NCBI RefSeq assembly: GCF_900100925.1
Contig: NZ_FNKO01000001.1
Coordinates: 682,001 to 746,000, forward strand
Direction: 5' to 3'
Length of the DNA: 64,000 bases
Source of the DNA: Actinopolyspora saharensis
Lineage (GTDB): Bacteria; Actinomycetota; Actinomycetes; Mycobacteriales; Pseudonocardiaceae
The notes below the pieces were generated by a model. The model was not told where the DNA came from. It searched no databases and was given only the letters and a program-made list of their open reading frames with translations. Below, one piece after another: positions 25,601 through 30,398 of this stretch (the stretch's first letter is position 1; the number at the start of each line of letters is the position of its first letter). Made by a program: the position numbers and the translations under genes.

Positions 25601-27663
25601 TCCTGGAACCGCGCGGAGTTCTGGTCGTTCTGCTGTGCGGTGTCCTCCACGTCCGGTCGTGAGGTGAGATCCGTCGTGTCGATTCGGCCCCCGGCCGCTG
25701 TGCGGGTGGTTTCGTCGGGCACCGTGCTCTGTTCCTGAGCGGGTGGAGGCTGTTCGGCGGGGTCGTGCTGCCCGGCGGATGTCAGGGAGGCGGTACTGTT
25801 CGTTCCCGTGCTGCCGTTGTCGTTCTGCCAGGTGACGTCCTCGGAGTTGCGCTGCGTTCCGTTGTCCGGGGGGATTTCGCTTCGGAGTCCGGATTCGTCC
25901 CAGCCGTCGAATTCGTTCCTGCCCGAAGCGTCCGCTCCGGTGCTGTCCCATCCGGTGTTGTTCTGGGTGGTGTTGTTCTGGGTGGGAGCTTCCCGAGCGA
26001 TGTCCTCCTGAACAGCGCTGTCCCGATTTGCGCTGTCCCGGTTCGTGGTGTTGTCCGGATTCGTTCCGTGACTCCGTTGGCTGTTCTCGGCGGGGTTGTC
26101 GTGCTGCGAACCGACCACCGACGAGTCGTTGCCCGCCACCTCTCCGGAACCGGCTGTCCTCGCGTCGGTTATCGGAGTCGTGCTTGCGTTCCCGCTGCGG
26201 TCCTGGGAACCACTCGTGCCGTCCCACCGGTCCCGGTTCGTACCGGTCTCGGTGCTCTCCTCGTGCGGGAGGTCGTCTCCGCTCCCGCTGCTTCCTGCTC
26301 GTGGCGCACGCGCGGTTGCTCCCTGATCTCCTGCGCTGTTGTTGACCTCGGAGTTGCGCTGGTTCACGCCGTCCGAACCGAGTGCCGAGGTGTTTCGGGG
26401 CGCTTCGGTCGCGCCGAGCGTGGTACCGCTCAACCGGCTCCTGCCGCTGGCTCCGTCGTGGAGGGTGGCGCCGTCGCTCTCCTCGGCGGTCCACGGGGAC
26501 TCGTTGCCGGCACCTCGCGCGTCGTCGACCCCCTGGGTCTCGGTGCCTCCCGAATCCTCCGGGGCCCCGATCGTCTTCGGCGTGTCCTTCGCCGCGGGGA
26601 GGTCGGTGTCGACGTCGTCGACGTTCCGCAGCCCGTCCAGTCCGCTGGTGTCCGTCCCGCCGTCGCCGTTGCCTCCGCCATAGGAACTGTTCGTCCCGTC
26701 ACCACGTTTTTCGAACCCGTCGGCCATCGACGCGGTGAAGGAGAAGGGGTTCCACTCCTCCGAGCCGAGCGCGGAGTTGGTCGCCCCGTCGGCGGCGAGC
26801 CCCGCCCCTCCCTGGCCGACGATGTTGGCCGCGTCGAAACCGAGTTTCCCGCCGGTGGTGTCGAGGAAGTCCTTGGCGCCCTGACCGAGGACGCCCTCGG
26901 CGCCCTCCGCGCTCGGGCCGCGGACGACCCCGTCGTCGACTCCCTTGGCGAGGCTGTTGGTGACGTCGTCGGCAGCGCTGTCGGAGACGTCGCCGATCCC
27001 ACCCCTGGCGAACCCGCCGACACCTCGGAGAGCGCCGTACACGGTGCCGCCCATCGCTCCGCCCAGCGCTCCGCCGACCGCCGCGCCCTTCGTGAACTCC
27101 TCGTTCCAGTCGGTGCGCACGCCGGTGAGCATCTGCATGCCCTGGATCGCCGCGTCCAGTCCGGACTCGAGGGCGACCCCCGCCGCCGCACCGGCGATGA
27201 TGTTCTGCAGGACCGTGCGGAAGATCGCCGCGATCACCGCTCGGGCCGTGGCCGCCGCGGCCGCGGTGATCGCCTGCCCGATGCCGGGCAGCCAGGAGAA
27301 GGCCAGCGTCGCGGCCACGATCACGAGCTGAGCGATGATGCTGATCTTGGCGTACTGGATGTCGGCCGCGGTGTTCTTCGCCAGCTCCGAGTGGTGGTCG
27401 GTCTTGGCGCGAAGGTCCCGCAGCATCGGCCGCAGCGTGTCGGTGACGTACTGCCCGTAGGCGTCGCTGAACTCACCGCGCATGGTGGTGCCGATGTCGT
27501 TGGCCGAGCGATCCACCGCGGCCTCCAGCTTGTCGATCGCCGCGGAGATGTCCGACCAAGCGGTGCTGATCCTGCGCAGCCCGTCCTCGTCTCCCTCCGG
27601 CCAGCGTTGACCGCCGACGATCTCCAGTGCCTTCTGGAGTCCTTCGGGAAGTTCGGTGGTCAT
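10630..27663 (-). CDS. Giant multidomain T7SS-associated protein (5677 aa): CpnT-like N-terminus, protein-glutaminase and metalloprotease domains, repeat modules
   Basis: One uninterrupted frame of 5677 codons. ATG 27663 follows GAAGGA at a 9-nt spacing. In order: residues ~1-105, a helical WXG100-like/CpnT-type secretion domain (RWPEGDEDGLRRISTAW); ~105-200, hydrophobic Ala-rich segments; ~330-1100, a Ser/Thr/Asn/Pro/Gly-rich disordered stretch; ~1100-1300, helical segments with QALQESFRARTGGLDL and WAIQDAYRMQTGSEL; ~1300-1400, a protein-glutaminase-like domain with Cys1317 (EDGCYIRAH), His1370 (WNFHVAP) and Asp1389 (LHVLDPA); ~1790-1950, a zinc-protease domain with HEIGHYFGLPDEY (His1874, Glu1875, His1878, Asp1884) and a Met-turn-like NGLMGHS. 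From ~2100 to the end come about twelve diverged modules, each closing in a strand such as YPVEFDVEI. A coiled coil (~3600-3855) and a Pro-rich linker split them after the sixth. It lies downstream of the WXG-type genes, so it is probably exported by this T7SS. The target is unknown and no immunity gene is apparent. Confidence 0.85.
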   Translation of the reverse strand: MTTELPEGLQKALEIVGGQRWPEGDEDGLRRISTAWSDISAAIDKLEAAVDRSANDIGTTMRGEFSDAYGQYVTDTLRPMLRDLRAKTDHHSELAKNTAADIQYAKISIIAQLVIVAATLAFSWLPGIGQAITAAAAATARAVIAAIFRTVLQNIIAGAAAGVALESGLDAAIQGMQMLTGVRTDWNEEFTKGAAVGGALGGAMGGTVYGALRGVGGFARGGIGDVSDSAADDVTNSLAKGVDDGVVRGPSAEGAEGVLGQGAKDFLDTTGGKLGFDAANIVGQGGAGLAADGATNSALGSEEWNPFSFTASMADGFEKRGDGTNSSYGGGNGDGGTDTSGLDGLRNVDDVDTDLPAAKDTPKTIGAPEDSGGTETQGVDDARGAGNESPWTAEESDGATLHDGASGRSRLSGTTLGATEAPRNTSALGSDGVNQRNSEVNNSAGDQGATARAPRAGSSGSGDDLPHEESTETGTNRDRWDGTSGSQDRSGNASTTPITDARTAGSGEVAGNDSSVVGSQHDNPAENSQRSHGTNPDNTTNRDSANRDSAVQEDIAREAPTQNNTTQNNTGWDSTGADASGRNEFDGWDESGLRSEIPPDNGTQRNSEDVTWQNDNGSTGTNSTASLTSAGQHDPAEQPPPAQEQSTVPDETTRTAAGGRIDTTDLTSRPDVEDTAQQNDQNSARFQDQHDTAGGQPPQSVPTREGIGHTGSAETPSTAAAPDSGGARTTEPPSSTGTESTPLHEAGRHETDTADSPRQDRANTPEPPRNTVSEHTSSDARPHEGTEPSTQQAESTGPPSEQSSRTTTHAPDETAPTGAHRTPAPERGADSTARPEVGANTPRNTTEPGPTPAVAPQGGITSSTPGSTTGGSGTNTGSTTPGRPDTADRTAGPPSRTSPASEQPPAGATTPAPSRTELDSTPVNTTSASSAEATAAPHSTDSDPNAEITHPVDTGQTTTQGTPPENRAESPSTAAPPVDRNGPTSPWNNTGQRGHTAPSSTGHSELTAPARSTSPNDDTPPKVRTESSTAPNRSGTARSTGGPHTYSPPARSAPEAGTTRQVPVDTTGDPNRTSESAGKDGGREVADGDSATTRPAPTMESNLRAEVLHGLLFTTPVDSGAVLHELHQLRGDQAAIQALQESFRARTGGLDLWMPLALNLDQPSYSRAMDLLGLPRDYVTGPVQPGAPSTSAPPKMGYDPAYNQSVWNFAGHLVQHNSTGRFDDAMTLLHGVGRDIRALWAIQDAYRMQTGSELSSDLMSTAPWRSHEVLHAMGAYSTDPVSMEQASHWHEQLKRSTFEHHARGRSTIRTDHPEDGCYIRAHLWALDLQRMGAAPSKIFVARLNPPLSVRTPYSAEALPGLAGQLNWNFHVAPSVIVNTPDGPKLHVLDPATNDGPVPFDSWLSNMQVDVASETTQILGGSPQHVQQVLDADFTSNPTGWGIAPSSALLPSGRAMVIASDPSALFFPEPWNPMLNPQSLQDADAQVRERYEDLLVQHNDTAQQRAENRARLENLLNNVGAIHQNDPGALSLTSSDPDSLSFDATNLAGTAASGTELFAPGAFASSSQHGPDALLNDPVLTALLNDTTSGFDPHAFNTSNLDPNEPGGNDPAPNGGGNSGEHDAPGPGSAPPDVPPSDGTVRPDALFAPDPSSSRTFTEWNEPRTSRDRSGGSGSRPAPLGIEDTGTSDRSAEATSREHDPSTSDNEPSPWDRAWKHSTTPTAAWFEPDTAPAHPDQWREQREHAPAHEVDTEVRDVRTNSTASELKYYEGRIRYALRHMDVAGQRVQEYTFRAHLSPGPTITPDQLRDLRDRLTETVDTLFNQGNRLPSGDQFHARVEFVDDPAQAHDTIHVSGEGPTDQNHWNIHASPNLHAHEIGHYFGLPDEYPDPRGPLDTPDTRRLFNRGDPPRATDVDTGDPHPAHNSVQLDNGLMGHSALHDPHLKPRHLWAIENTAHSQGARPDITPRTTTSPTSTDPTAPHLRPGRPTPASAGIELGELPPNPPRDSAPESTPTAERQRTTDGDRPQAPQHDTAQTNPRGETTPPTPRITLTKPDEPREQLVDLGNTPGYFQEGKALGHVALTELDTGGLTDRVRQLLPNPRALVPVGLDGIEPATKQNFESFMDAGRGFPVRVGTEWFEVRVRARPRLPEDLGPVASATPARTKVDLTAQSGTTNPRTNTVTNPTSTAFNATGGPLLGPYGSLGAGAPLATPSSSQHRDSSAQEQRNFRSGSSSTTAEVPVDFDIDVRDAAGRPVRAAGTADVPGTTTGSAELRIPDDLGRMNRHPEVGAKTPTEGWGARLEHPGTEAVVDLEDGFDAIAGQLHPSITRLGAPGRTVLQEFLSATNLRNSMGQLQHGWVTSPDLLSPHGSRGTAVQMRASFGRAELVGTSGDTTMRLHESSATSSSTSATSKTGFEVDAGLGGRAFGLGTMGGAAGVTGGYKSSRSSNSVTGVESTSRPGMQVKGNQGLYKVDTTIEVRTPNGRSTSFTATSYLRAGLPEAADQGLPVPPGTRNSITTATEQRFPPPFLADKAAAGDVKVGEHGPVNRVRPEIEQALGRIKGFEEFLPDWSSRRTTRETGKHLSDEQERFDNLRKLDAELSPSALRTKLDSLLGPGVQVQLKKRDLFTSDYVNIAVKARLGTPEHLGQADQRNIRSIAAGSAKWENSTGVEKGWSAGVEGRLRLVPDTGVTRSVLSPTVGVKYSDTTAHKMSANPTVSHQSLLVGDSKSQLFRYPVEFDVEISSYSRTRSWVKRTTPGSPAREVPEPKVLARTAAPDRPAEPGVVEIPALRDPMTLWMPDSATSSHDLAEFRPGPPRTRELGDADPSNIRELLSNRNRPEAPNWLHVEAVAHTEGLRDEAIRLLDRAADGDGALGLPGSVSRDVLDRFFSPENVKAELRQLVDHGLVEDGLVHSRRVHDRRGGVAMGFALSHPRLVSASEGLSTENNDVGGFKAGASTTRRTGWELNTSFTGTARPSSTPADPTSGLGGGALSGKPWSRTTSETHGAEISGSLERNVITPANARTMLVQLDAEVTLQAESHERNMLHNGTPRAEGSVTTLPGGVFLRVSEEQARALGVLDEPATAPTHRQERLDAPSTISRGQPSSLGLSAVDDVPDLTRLIDEMREKLGPEGAKLLPESALNDSMRNLRQLAGLTSRENVTALLDTTLDGGVPLLVHRPGVFGRDSYQVMLNAELGDPEFVDVVNDGVGVDHTLARSAKETGANSRGHAWNAGVSALGGITPGTGDPKLSTTAGTGLGAGTNVGHGHSTTRTESSSRQVGYTRKASGPMARYEVPVRFELTVLRDGREPTTVSLDEQRLRMRLLADNQSTSTDGEPGRSGGYAPKQRVVGPQEAREQELRTWQRNNPTIPKTAAPEGMRGVGALREAAVEALRRAGAGKGLTTDGTGALHTLRSTLSSEVLQPHLPDMLDGPLTVPKLHETALLTNRHAEVKIYARVHTPRLVALSDGLEMANPRADSTTNTAETKHEETGSSSVAPGQGRALWNNDPGGLLNSRGADLKRDAAADDTSTGGTAGGRTSAVKPDERSGLVEYDVEYRVVGEVDGTTGVVDLAIPASTQLRVSEPDLPGLLGRDLPEQLSQAQNTLTSKADAWRKAEIAADKARRKSVEQLNEIAPRRAEAERALTERRSELDRAEQRVRTLEQQVDQARTNQQTARSRLEELRDGPRVAEADRQADAAVNRLWPASSQRAELAEEVEQLRSRQPHEAERLADAERELRDAADHERAAEAEYARSDAGRQRMQDEVRHAQDQLTHATETLYTAQHRLDEAIANRDRARDGVLGSDSTVRATGDEVSTVERELERARDQAHDAQSEWWAAKATADRELAGFRAAAETAPRGGLDLPRDPDHQREAEAERSTPPAAPTRPAPWNAPGEHNPDPTPHTGPAPRRTTHLPPVPEETELESLRGRPDPERATPNSTAENTTHAGAEHQREPASFTDEVLAEFDRMHTATEDRPPTPRTTAEPPEAPGASTADSAPEVPRDDTADSSHEPPLDRLRADRPTVADLDGTSVRASVLELLTGNRRLRQHPNLREFVEVAFSDENLRKHFHRAADGGYEVDLGTRAGGRGARITLDIAELRAATPNEARGGTAELTSSRTHDTARNSSTTKRSPLGTGGLGLRVPWLYLLAQIQVAGLVNSRDSDLTARHGHEETTTLTEHHRPGRTARHETDYRITVRTPGRFPRSDEVTQHAAADATAHLTWPEDTTHAGDTPPEPWQYPGEITHAELSGLGAVHRAISGELGLRIGDPAGRELRDWLHSLGAEVLQGPVRKTFSFDGRRAPIEIVLGVAEHAHTRPLPDVEGTVTHTTTDEADSTSGQATTRQRGGTLWVAGGDISGLTGALAGPAVSHVRSTRDEHTHTAGHERATTSDHRGRLHKQRVALRYLVRLGDEQREVPPDEPTRNGERGTAPGIDPPAPEAVSRYAPKRLLHVDGAATVWTRGTTETPPQQEATADEPPAPAHPEGTTANTAGPPDRDHTTAPPEAEQHRIPDRLDAHHQLEEHAVQAITGPVLSKLHADGTLPGKALPELAARLNSIVRAHPREVTGGDGLRLPLGTMHPGAPDVFVRGTLDRTGARYLGRPHGTSTTSTIGNHETHRLTREHGRSTTAGINAIAPASIPNPVGPAQHNSYSGLQTSREVSHGHEETTSHTTGYSRTTDHAPVHEFSYPTEFEVRIGGRWSDQPDPAGTSTIHSHVRISAPERAQTRLDDAPADSPTTRGNDANDDTGTWQRGHPPRPHRQGHLPADFELDSLAPAPGLRRTVATMLGTVAGTRWTNWAVAPLLGRKPTAFDEHSTALDAVESFTGPDARTARFERAALHRDTAWLKSHNPGGPLGNRELTARADLSTRLETPRVVARDDAHSFGGSHERAERGAQSTSKHSRSYRLGGDLTQYFASGNPAAMLGPTSEFGVSYTSGNATASKSDSAKSTSAHRHTERGYLVRYDAVHEVRTSARRSWQDPLRLLHHGPPDERSEWVRVPDAVEAWVPAAELHQVGRLPESDIARLAPEDAEHYRRHAPEPADPESGDQQHPEPDPAPQPPRDHDGSAHAAEQETSAVRPPENAGRGSGRIELYRPGAARELLEQVQQRLSGWSRQHGRPGAGARMLDLAYEALGKPPTPQQPSVPKFDAINERLVDGVLGQLGSRYGFDTALEEMLNGGRPVHLTGDTPFGKVEQLVVLRARPGAGRYQRTLSEHTTTDSHETSRTTGHGDQRGWDVNAMLGASPFYGTSNAPGSVHMHGLTGAYGSKRGFEGSARNGHSTTADGAEPAVQFLHDLTIDMEVYPYSRPGAYSGLLGGRFARLAPRRFGQPWRSSFDLRAAARSTIPTSEVLPLDGPTPPPLARADGPFRRERDEQADRPAWPPEAKIRVRPFAAPALHDELGKLAHGDPELEPPRPDLRPGNAARLHTATGVGQLRSHLPEALSPGGHTVELAGGQLESVRITADLSSRELLGEVKQGSLTSTDTEQQQVRSTSQRGGKAAVMTSMDFRQPGLEGAPLRPGQGLVSINRTVGDRSTDEAPEVSTTEESPGTAKKTRYLVRVTPEWELTPSYRGTVPPEWEAPLRTGPDEPVLLEVDGDGLTRLGLSEPAQQEPPETAPEPGHHRPDSTSSADEHAPDRPHGDDPPSAPEPPPARSELEHFLAPKPASGDADAP

Positions 27664-27718
27664 GGTGGTGCGTCCTTCGCGTGATCAGACAGGTGGCCGG
27701 GCTGCGGGTGACAGCGGG

Positions 27719-28183
27719 TCAGCTCGTCGCGTCGTGCTGGGTGGTTTCGTTTGGTGTGAGCGTGTGTTCGCGCGGGCTGACTTGGGGTTTGTCGGTGTCG
27801 TGCTGGGTGGTTTCGTTTGCCGTGAGCATGTGCCCGCGCATGCCGGCTTGGTACTCCTCGATCCGGTGCTCGTAGCGCTGCATCATCTCGCCGTAGGAGG
27901 TGTCGAGTTGCTGGATGTTGCGCACGGCGTTGGGAAGTCCCGCGGTGGCGAGCTCCTCGAGCGAGTTCTGCAGTTTGCGCAGTGCCTGGCGGGACTTGTC
28001 GGCGGGCTCGAGGTAGGACGATTCGAACTGCTTGCCGATCTCGTCGTCGCTCCAGCAGCCGTGGTCGCGGTCCAGCGCGTACTGCAGGTCCTGCAGCGCG
28101 CCCTTGAACTCCTCGACTGCCTGCGACAGCCGTCGCCCCGCGTTCTCGGTGCCGGGAACGTCGAGGTAGGTCTCGGAAGTCAT
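27719..28183 (-). CDS. WXG100-like helical protein with duplicated tail
   Basis: A 154-aa, all-helical protein of the kind found beside T7SS substrates; the segment ALDRDHGCWSDDEIGKQFE sits at the helix-turn-helix bend where WXG100 proteins carry W-x-G. It lies 55 nt upstream of the giant gene and may be its secretion partner or chaperone (inference). The C-terminal ~45 residues are a polar tail in which LTANETTQHD recurs as LTPNETTQHD, visible in DNA as a direct repeat. ATG 28183 is the first start of the frame and the upstream YbaB-like gene ends 44 nt away. Confidence 0.7.
   Translation of the reverse strand: MTSETYLDVPGTENAGRRLSQAVEEFKGALQDLQYALDRDHGCWSDDEIGKQFESSYLEPADKSRQALRKLQNSLEELATAGLPNAVRNIQQLDTSYGEMMQRYEHRIEEYQAGMRGHMLTANETTQHDTDKPQVSPREHTLTPNETTQHDATS
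27731..27839. repeat. Direct repeat in tail of the 154-aa gene
   Basis: Two ~43-nt copies begin at 27731 and 27797 (66-nt period, 22 codons). Both open with GTCGTGCTGGGTGGTTTCGT and then diverge at a few positions. It explains the duplicated NETTQHD motif in the protein. Confidence 0.8.
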
Positions 28184-28227
28184 GTCCGTCTCCGCAGTAG
28201 CGCTGTCGGGCGGGGCTCAGGGAAGGT

Positions 28228-28698
28228 TCATCCCCGGGCCCAGCCGTCGTCCTCGGTCCGGTCGGTGTTCTTCGACGGTGAGTCGCCGCTGGTCTCGCGC
28301 AGCAGGTCCATCGACGGCTCCATCACCTTGCCGAGCACGTCGGCCAGGTCGGCCTGACCGGAGGCCAGGTCGTTGATGTCCGCCCCGCCCATCGGGCCGC
28401 CCATGAGCTCCTGCATGGTCTGCAGGCTCTGTCGGCGTGCCTTCTGCAACGTCTCCGTGATCAGCGTGGAGAGCTCGGCGGGGGGCATGGAGCGGTAGCC
28501 GGTGGTGTTGAACTTCAACTCGGTGAGTTCGCCGTTGCCGTCCAGGGTGACGGTGAACAGCTTCTTCGGCGCGTCCACCACGGTGGTGGTCTCGGCCAAC
28601 TTGCGTTGGAACTCCGCCAGCTTCCGCTGTTCCTCCTCGAACACTTCCAGTGCCGAGTTCAGATCGGGCATCTCTCGACGGAAACCCTCGGATGACAT
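28228..28698 (-). CDS. YbaB/EbfC-family protein within the T7SS operon
   Basis: A 156-aa protein with the YbaB/EbfC fold: an N-terminal helix (LEVFEEEQRKLAEFQRKL), a beta layer with FTVTLDGNGELTELKF, then the helical MPPAELSTLITETLQKARR and a Gly-rich/acidic tail. Family members bind DNA as dimers or associate with WXG-type proteins in actinobacterial T7SS loci. ATG 28698 is preceded by GGAGG at a 4-nt spacing. It is tightly packed between the 542-aa helical protein (35 nt) and the 154-aa protein (44 nt), so it belongs to the operon. Whether it binds DNA or acts as a chaperone cannot be told from sequence. Confidence 0.8.
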   Translation of the reverse strand: MSSEGFRREMPDLNSALEVFEEEQRKLAEFQRKLAETTTVVDAPKKLFTVTLDGNGELTELKFNTTGYRSMPPAELSTLITETLQKARRQSLQTMQELMGGPMGGADINDLASGQADLADVLGKVMEPSMDLLRETSGDSPSKNTDRTEDDGWARG

Positions 28699-28733
28699 CT
28701 AGCCTCCCTGATCGTCGGAATTCGGGTGTGGGG

Positions 28734-30362
28734 TCAACGCCCGAGCACGCCGCCGGAGTCGCCGTCCCCACCCCAGACGTCCTCGTCCTCGTGCTGCAGG
28801 GTGTTGCGATCGCGTTCGCGGTTGTCCTGGTTGCCCGTGCCCGCGCCTCCAGTCGGGGGCACCGAGCCGGCCGGTGCCCCGCCGAGTCCTCCCGGGCTCG
28901 CGGGTGGCCCGGTGCGTGCGGTGCTTGCTGCGGTGATGCCGGAGGGAACTTCGGCGCTGTTCGCGAGGCGGCCGGGGGTGGTCGACGTGGTGGCGCCGGT
29001 GGTGATCCCGCCGCTGGTTGTGCTGCCGAGCCCTCCGGTGGTGCTGGCTGTGGAGGGACTGGCCACGGTCGACACCCGGGACGGAGGAGTGGCGGTGGAG
29101 GAGACGGGTTTGGCGGCCCTGCCGGTTGCCGTGTCGCCCTGGGGGACGGGCGCGGTGTGGGAGGTGGGCGTGCTCGGGGACGAGTATCCGCTCCCGGGCA
29201 CCGGGAACGCCGTGCCCGGCGTCGCGGTGTCGGCTGCCGGATCGTTGGTGTTCCACGTGGCTGGGGGAGCGGAGTCGCCTTCGCCGCGTTCCTGGAGTCG
29301 CTCCTGCCGGTCGCGTTCCCGTCCGCGAGCGGTCGTGGTCGTGCCGGGTGCTCCGGGGGCGGAGAGCACGCCGGGAACGTCGGTGGATTCCAGGCTCGCC
29401 GCACCCCGCTCGCCGTTGTCCGAGGTGGTTCCGGTCATCTGGTTGGAGCCGCCGCGGCCGAGCGCTCCGCTTCCGGCGAGCACCGCACCGGTCGAGGCCG
29501 GTGCGGTGCTCGCCAGGGAGGCTTCCGAGGTGGTGTCCGCTCCCGTCGCGCGCGTGGTCGGCTGCACGTTCTCCGAGGGGGACTGCTCGCCGCCGATGTT
29601 CCCACCGCGTCCCAGCACGTTGTTCGCGTTCGAGTGCACCGCGCGGGCGTCGGAGCCGGTCGCGGGGACTGCGGAACCTACCGCGGGGGCAGCGATGACC
29701 TCGGTGAAACCCCCTCCGGTGGTGGCCGTGAGCGCGTCCGTGCCGGTACCGGTTTGCTCGCCCGTGTCCCGGTGAACCGCACTGCGCACCTGGGTGCCCC
29801 GCGTGCTGCGCGTGGGCAGTTCGCGCAGCTGCCCGCCGACCTGCTGGTAGATCGTGGCCAGGTCCCGTAGCACCAGCCGGGCGTGCTCGTCCTGCGCCTG
29901 CTCCTGGTGCTGGAGCTGTTGCTGCCCCTCCGGTGTCGCGGCCATGGCCGGATCGTTGGCCACGGCCTGCCGTCCGCTCTCGCGCTGGGATCGCAGTTGC
30001 CGCAGTTGTCGTCCGGCGTTCGAGACCGCATCTCCGAGGTGACCGTGCAGCGCCGAGTAGCTCGGCGCCGTGAGGGTTTCGGCCAGCTGTTCCACGGTGT
30101 CGGTGATCTGCTGTGCCGTGGTGCGGAACTGCTCCGCGCCGGGGCCTTGCCAGGCGCCCTCGACCCTGCGCAGCTCGCGGCGGAGCCCGTCGCTGACCGT
30201 GCGCAGCCGTTGCGCGGTGGCCTCGAAGTGTTGTCCGTCCCGGTAGAACTGCTGCGGGTCCGCGGCGGCCACAGCGGCGGCGGCGGTTTCCAGTGTGTGG
30301 TGCTCGTCGAGCTGTGATGCCTCGGATCGGCTCGACTGGTCGGCACCGCTCGGCGTGCTCAT
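28734..30362 (-). CDS. Long WXG100/PPE-type secreted protein with Ser/Thr/Gly-rich tail
   Basis: A 542-aa protein. Residues ~25-190 form a helical hairpin with a canonical W-x-G turn (VEGAWQGPGAEQF) followed by a second helical stretch. From ~200 onward the sequence is low complexity, rich in Thr, Ser, Gly, Ala and Pro with no predicted enzyme motif. This head-plus-disordered-tail layout is typical of T7SS-exported PPE/WXG-type substrates. AAAGGAG stands 5 nt before ATG 30362. It belongs to the same operon as the 993-aa protein 36 nt upstream. Confidence 0.75.
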   Translation of the reverse strand: MSTPSGADQSSRSEASQLDEHHTLETAAAAVAAADPQQFYRDGQHFEATAQRLRTVSDGLRRELRRVEGAWQGPGAEQFRTTAQQITDTVEQLAETLTAPSYSALHGHLGDAVSNAGRQLRQLRSQRESGRQAVANDPAMAATPEGQQQLQHQEQAQDEHARLVLRDLATIYQQVGGQLRELPTRSTRGTQVRSAVHRDTGEQTGTGTDALTATTGGGFTEVIAAPAVGSAVPATGSDARAVHSNANNVLGRGGNIGGEQSPSENVQPTTRATGADTTSEASLASTAPASTGAVLAGSGALGRGGSNQMTGTTSDNGERGAASLESTDVPGVLSAPGAPGTTTTARGRERDRQERLQERGEGDSAPPATWNTNDPAADTATPGTAFPVPGSGYSSPSTPTSHTAPVPQGDTATGRAAKPVSSTATPPSRVSTVASPSTASTTGGLGSTTSGGITTGATTSTTPGRLANSAEVPSGITAASTARTGPPASPGGLGGAPAGSVPPTGGAGTGNQDNRERDRNTLQHEDEDVWGGDGDSGGVLGR

Positions 30363-30398
30363 GCGACTCCTTTCCCGGTGTGCCGCCGGATCGGTGCG

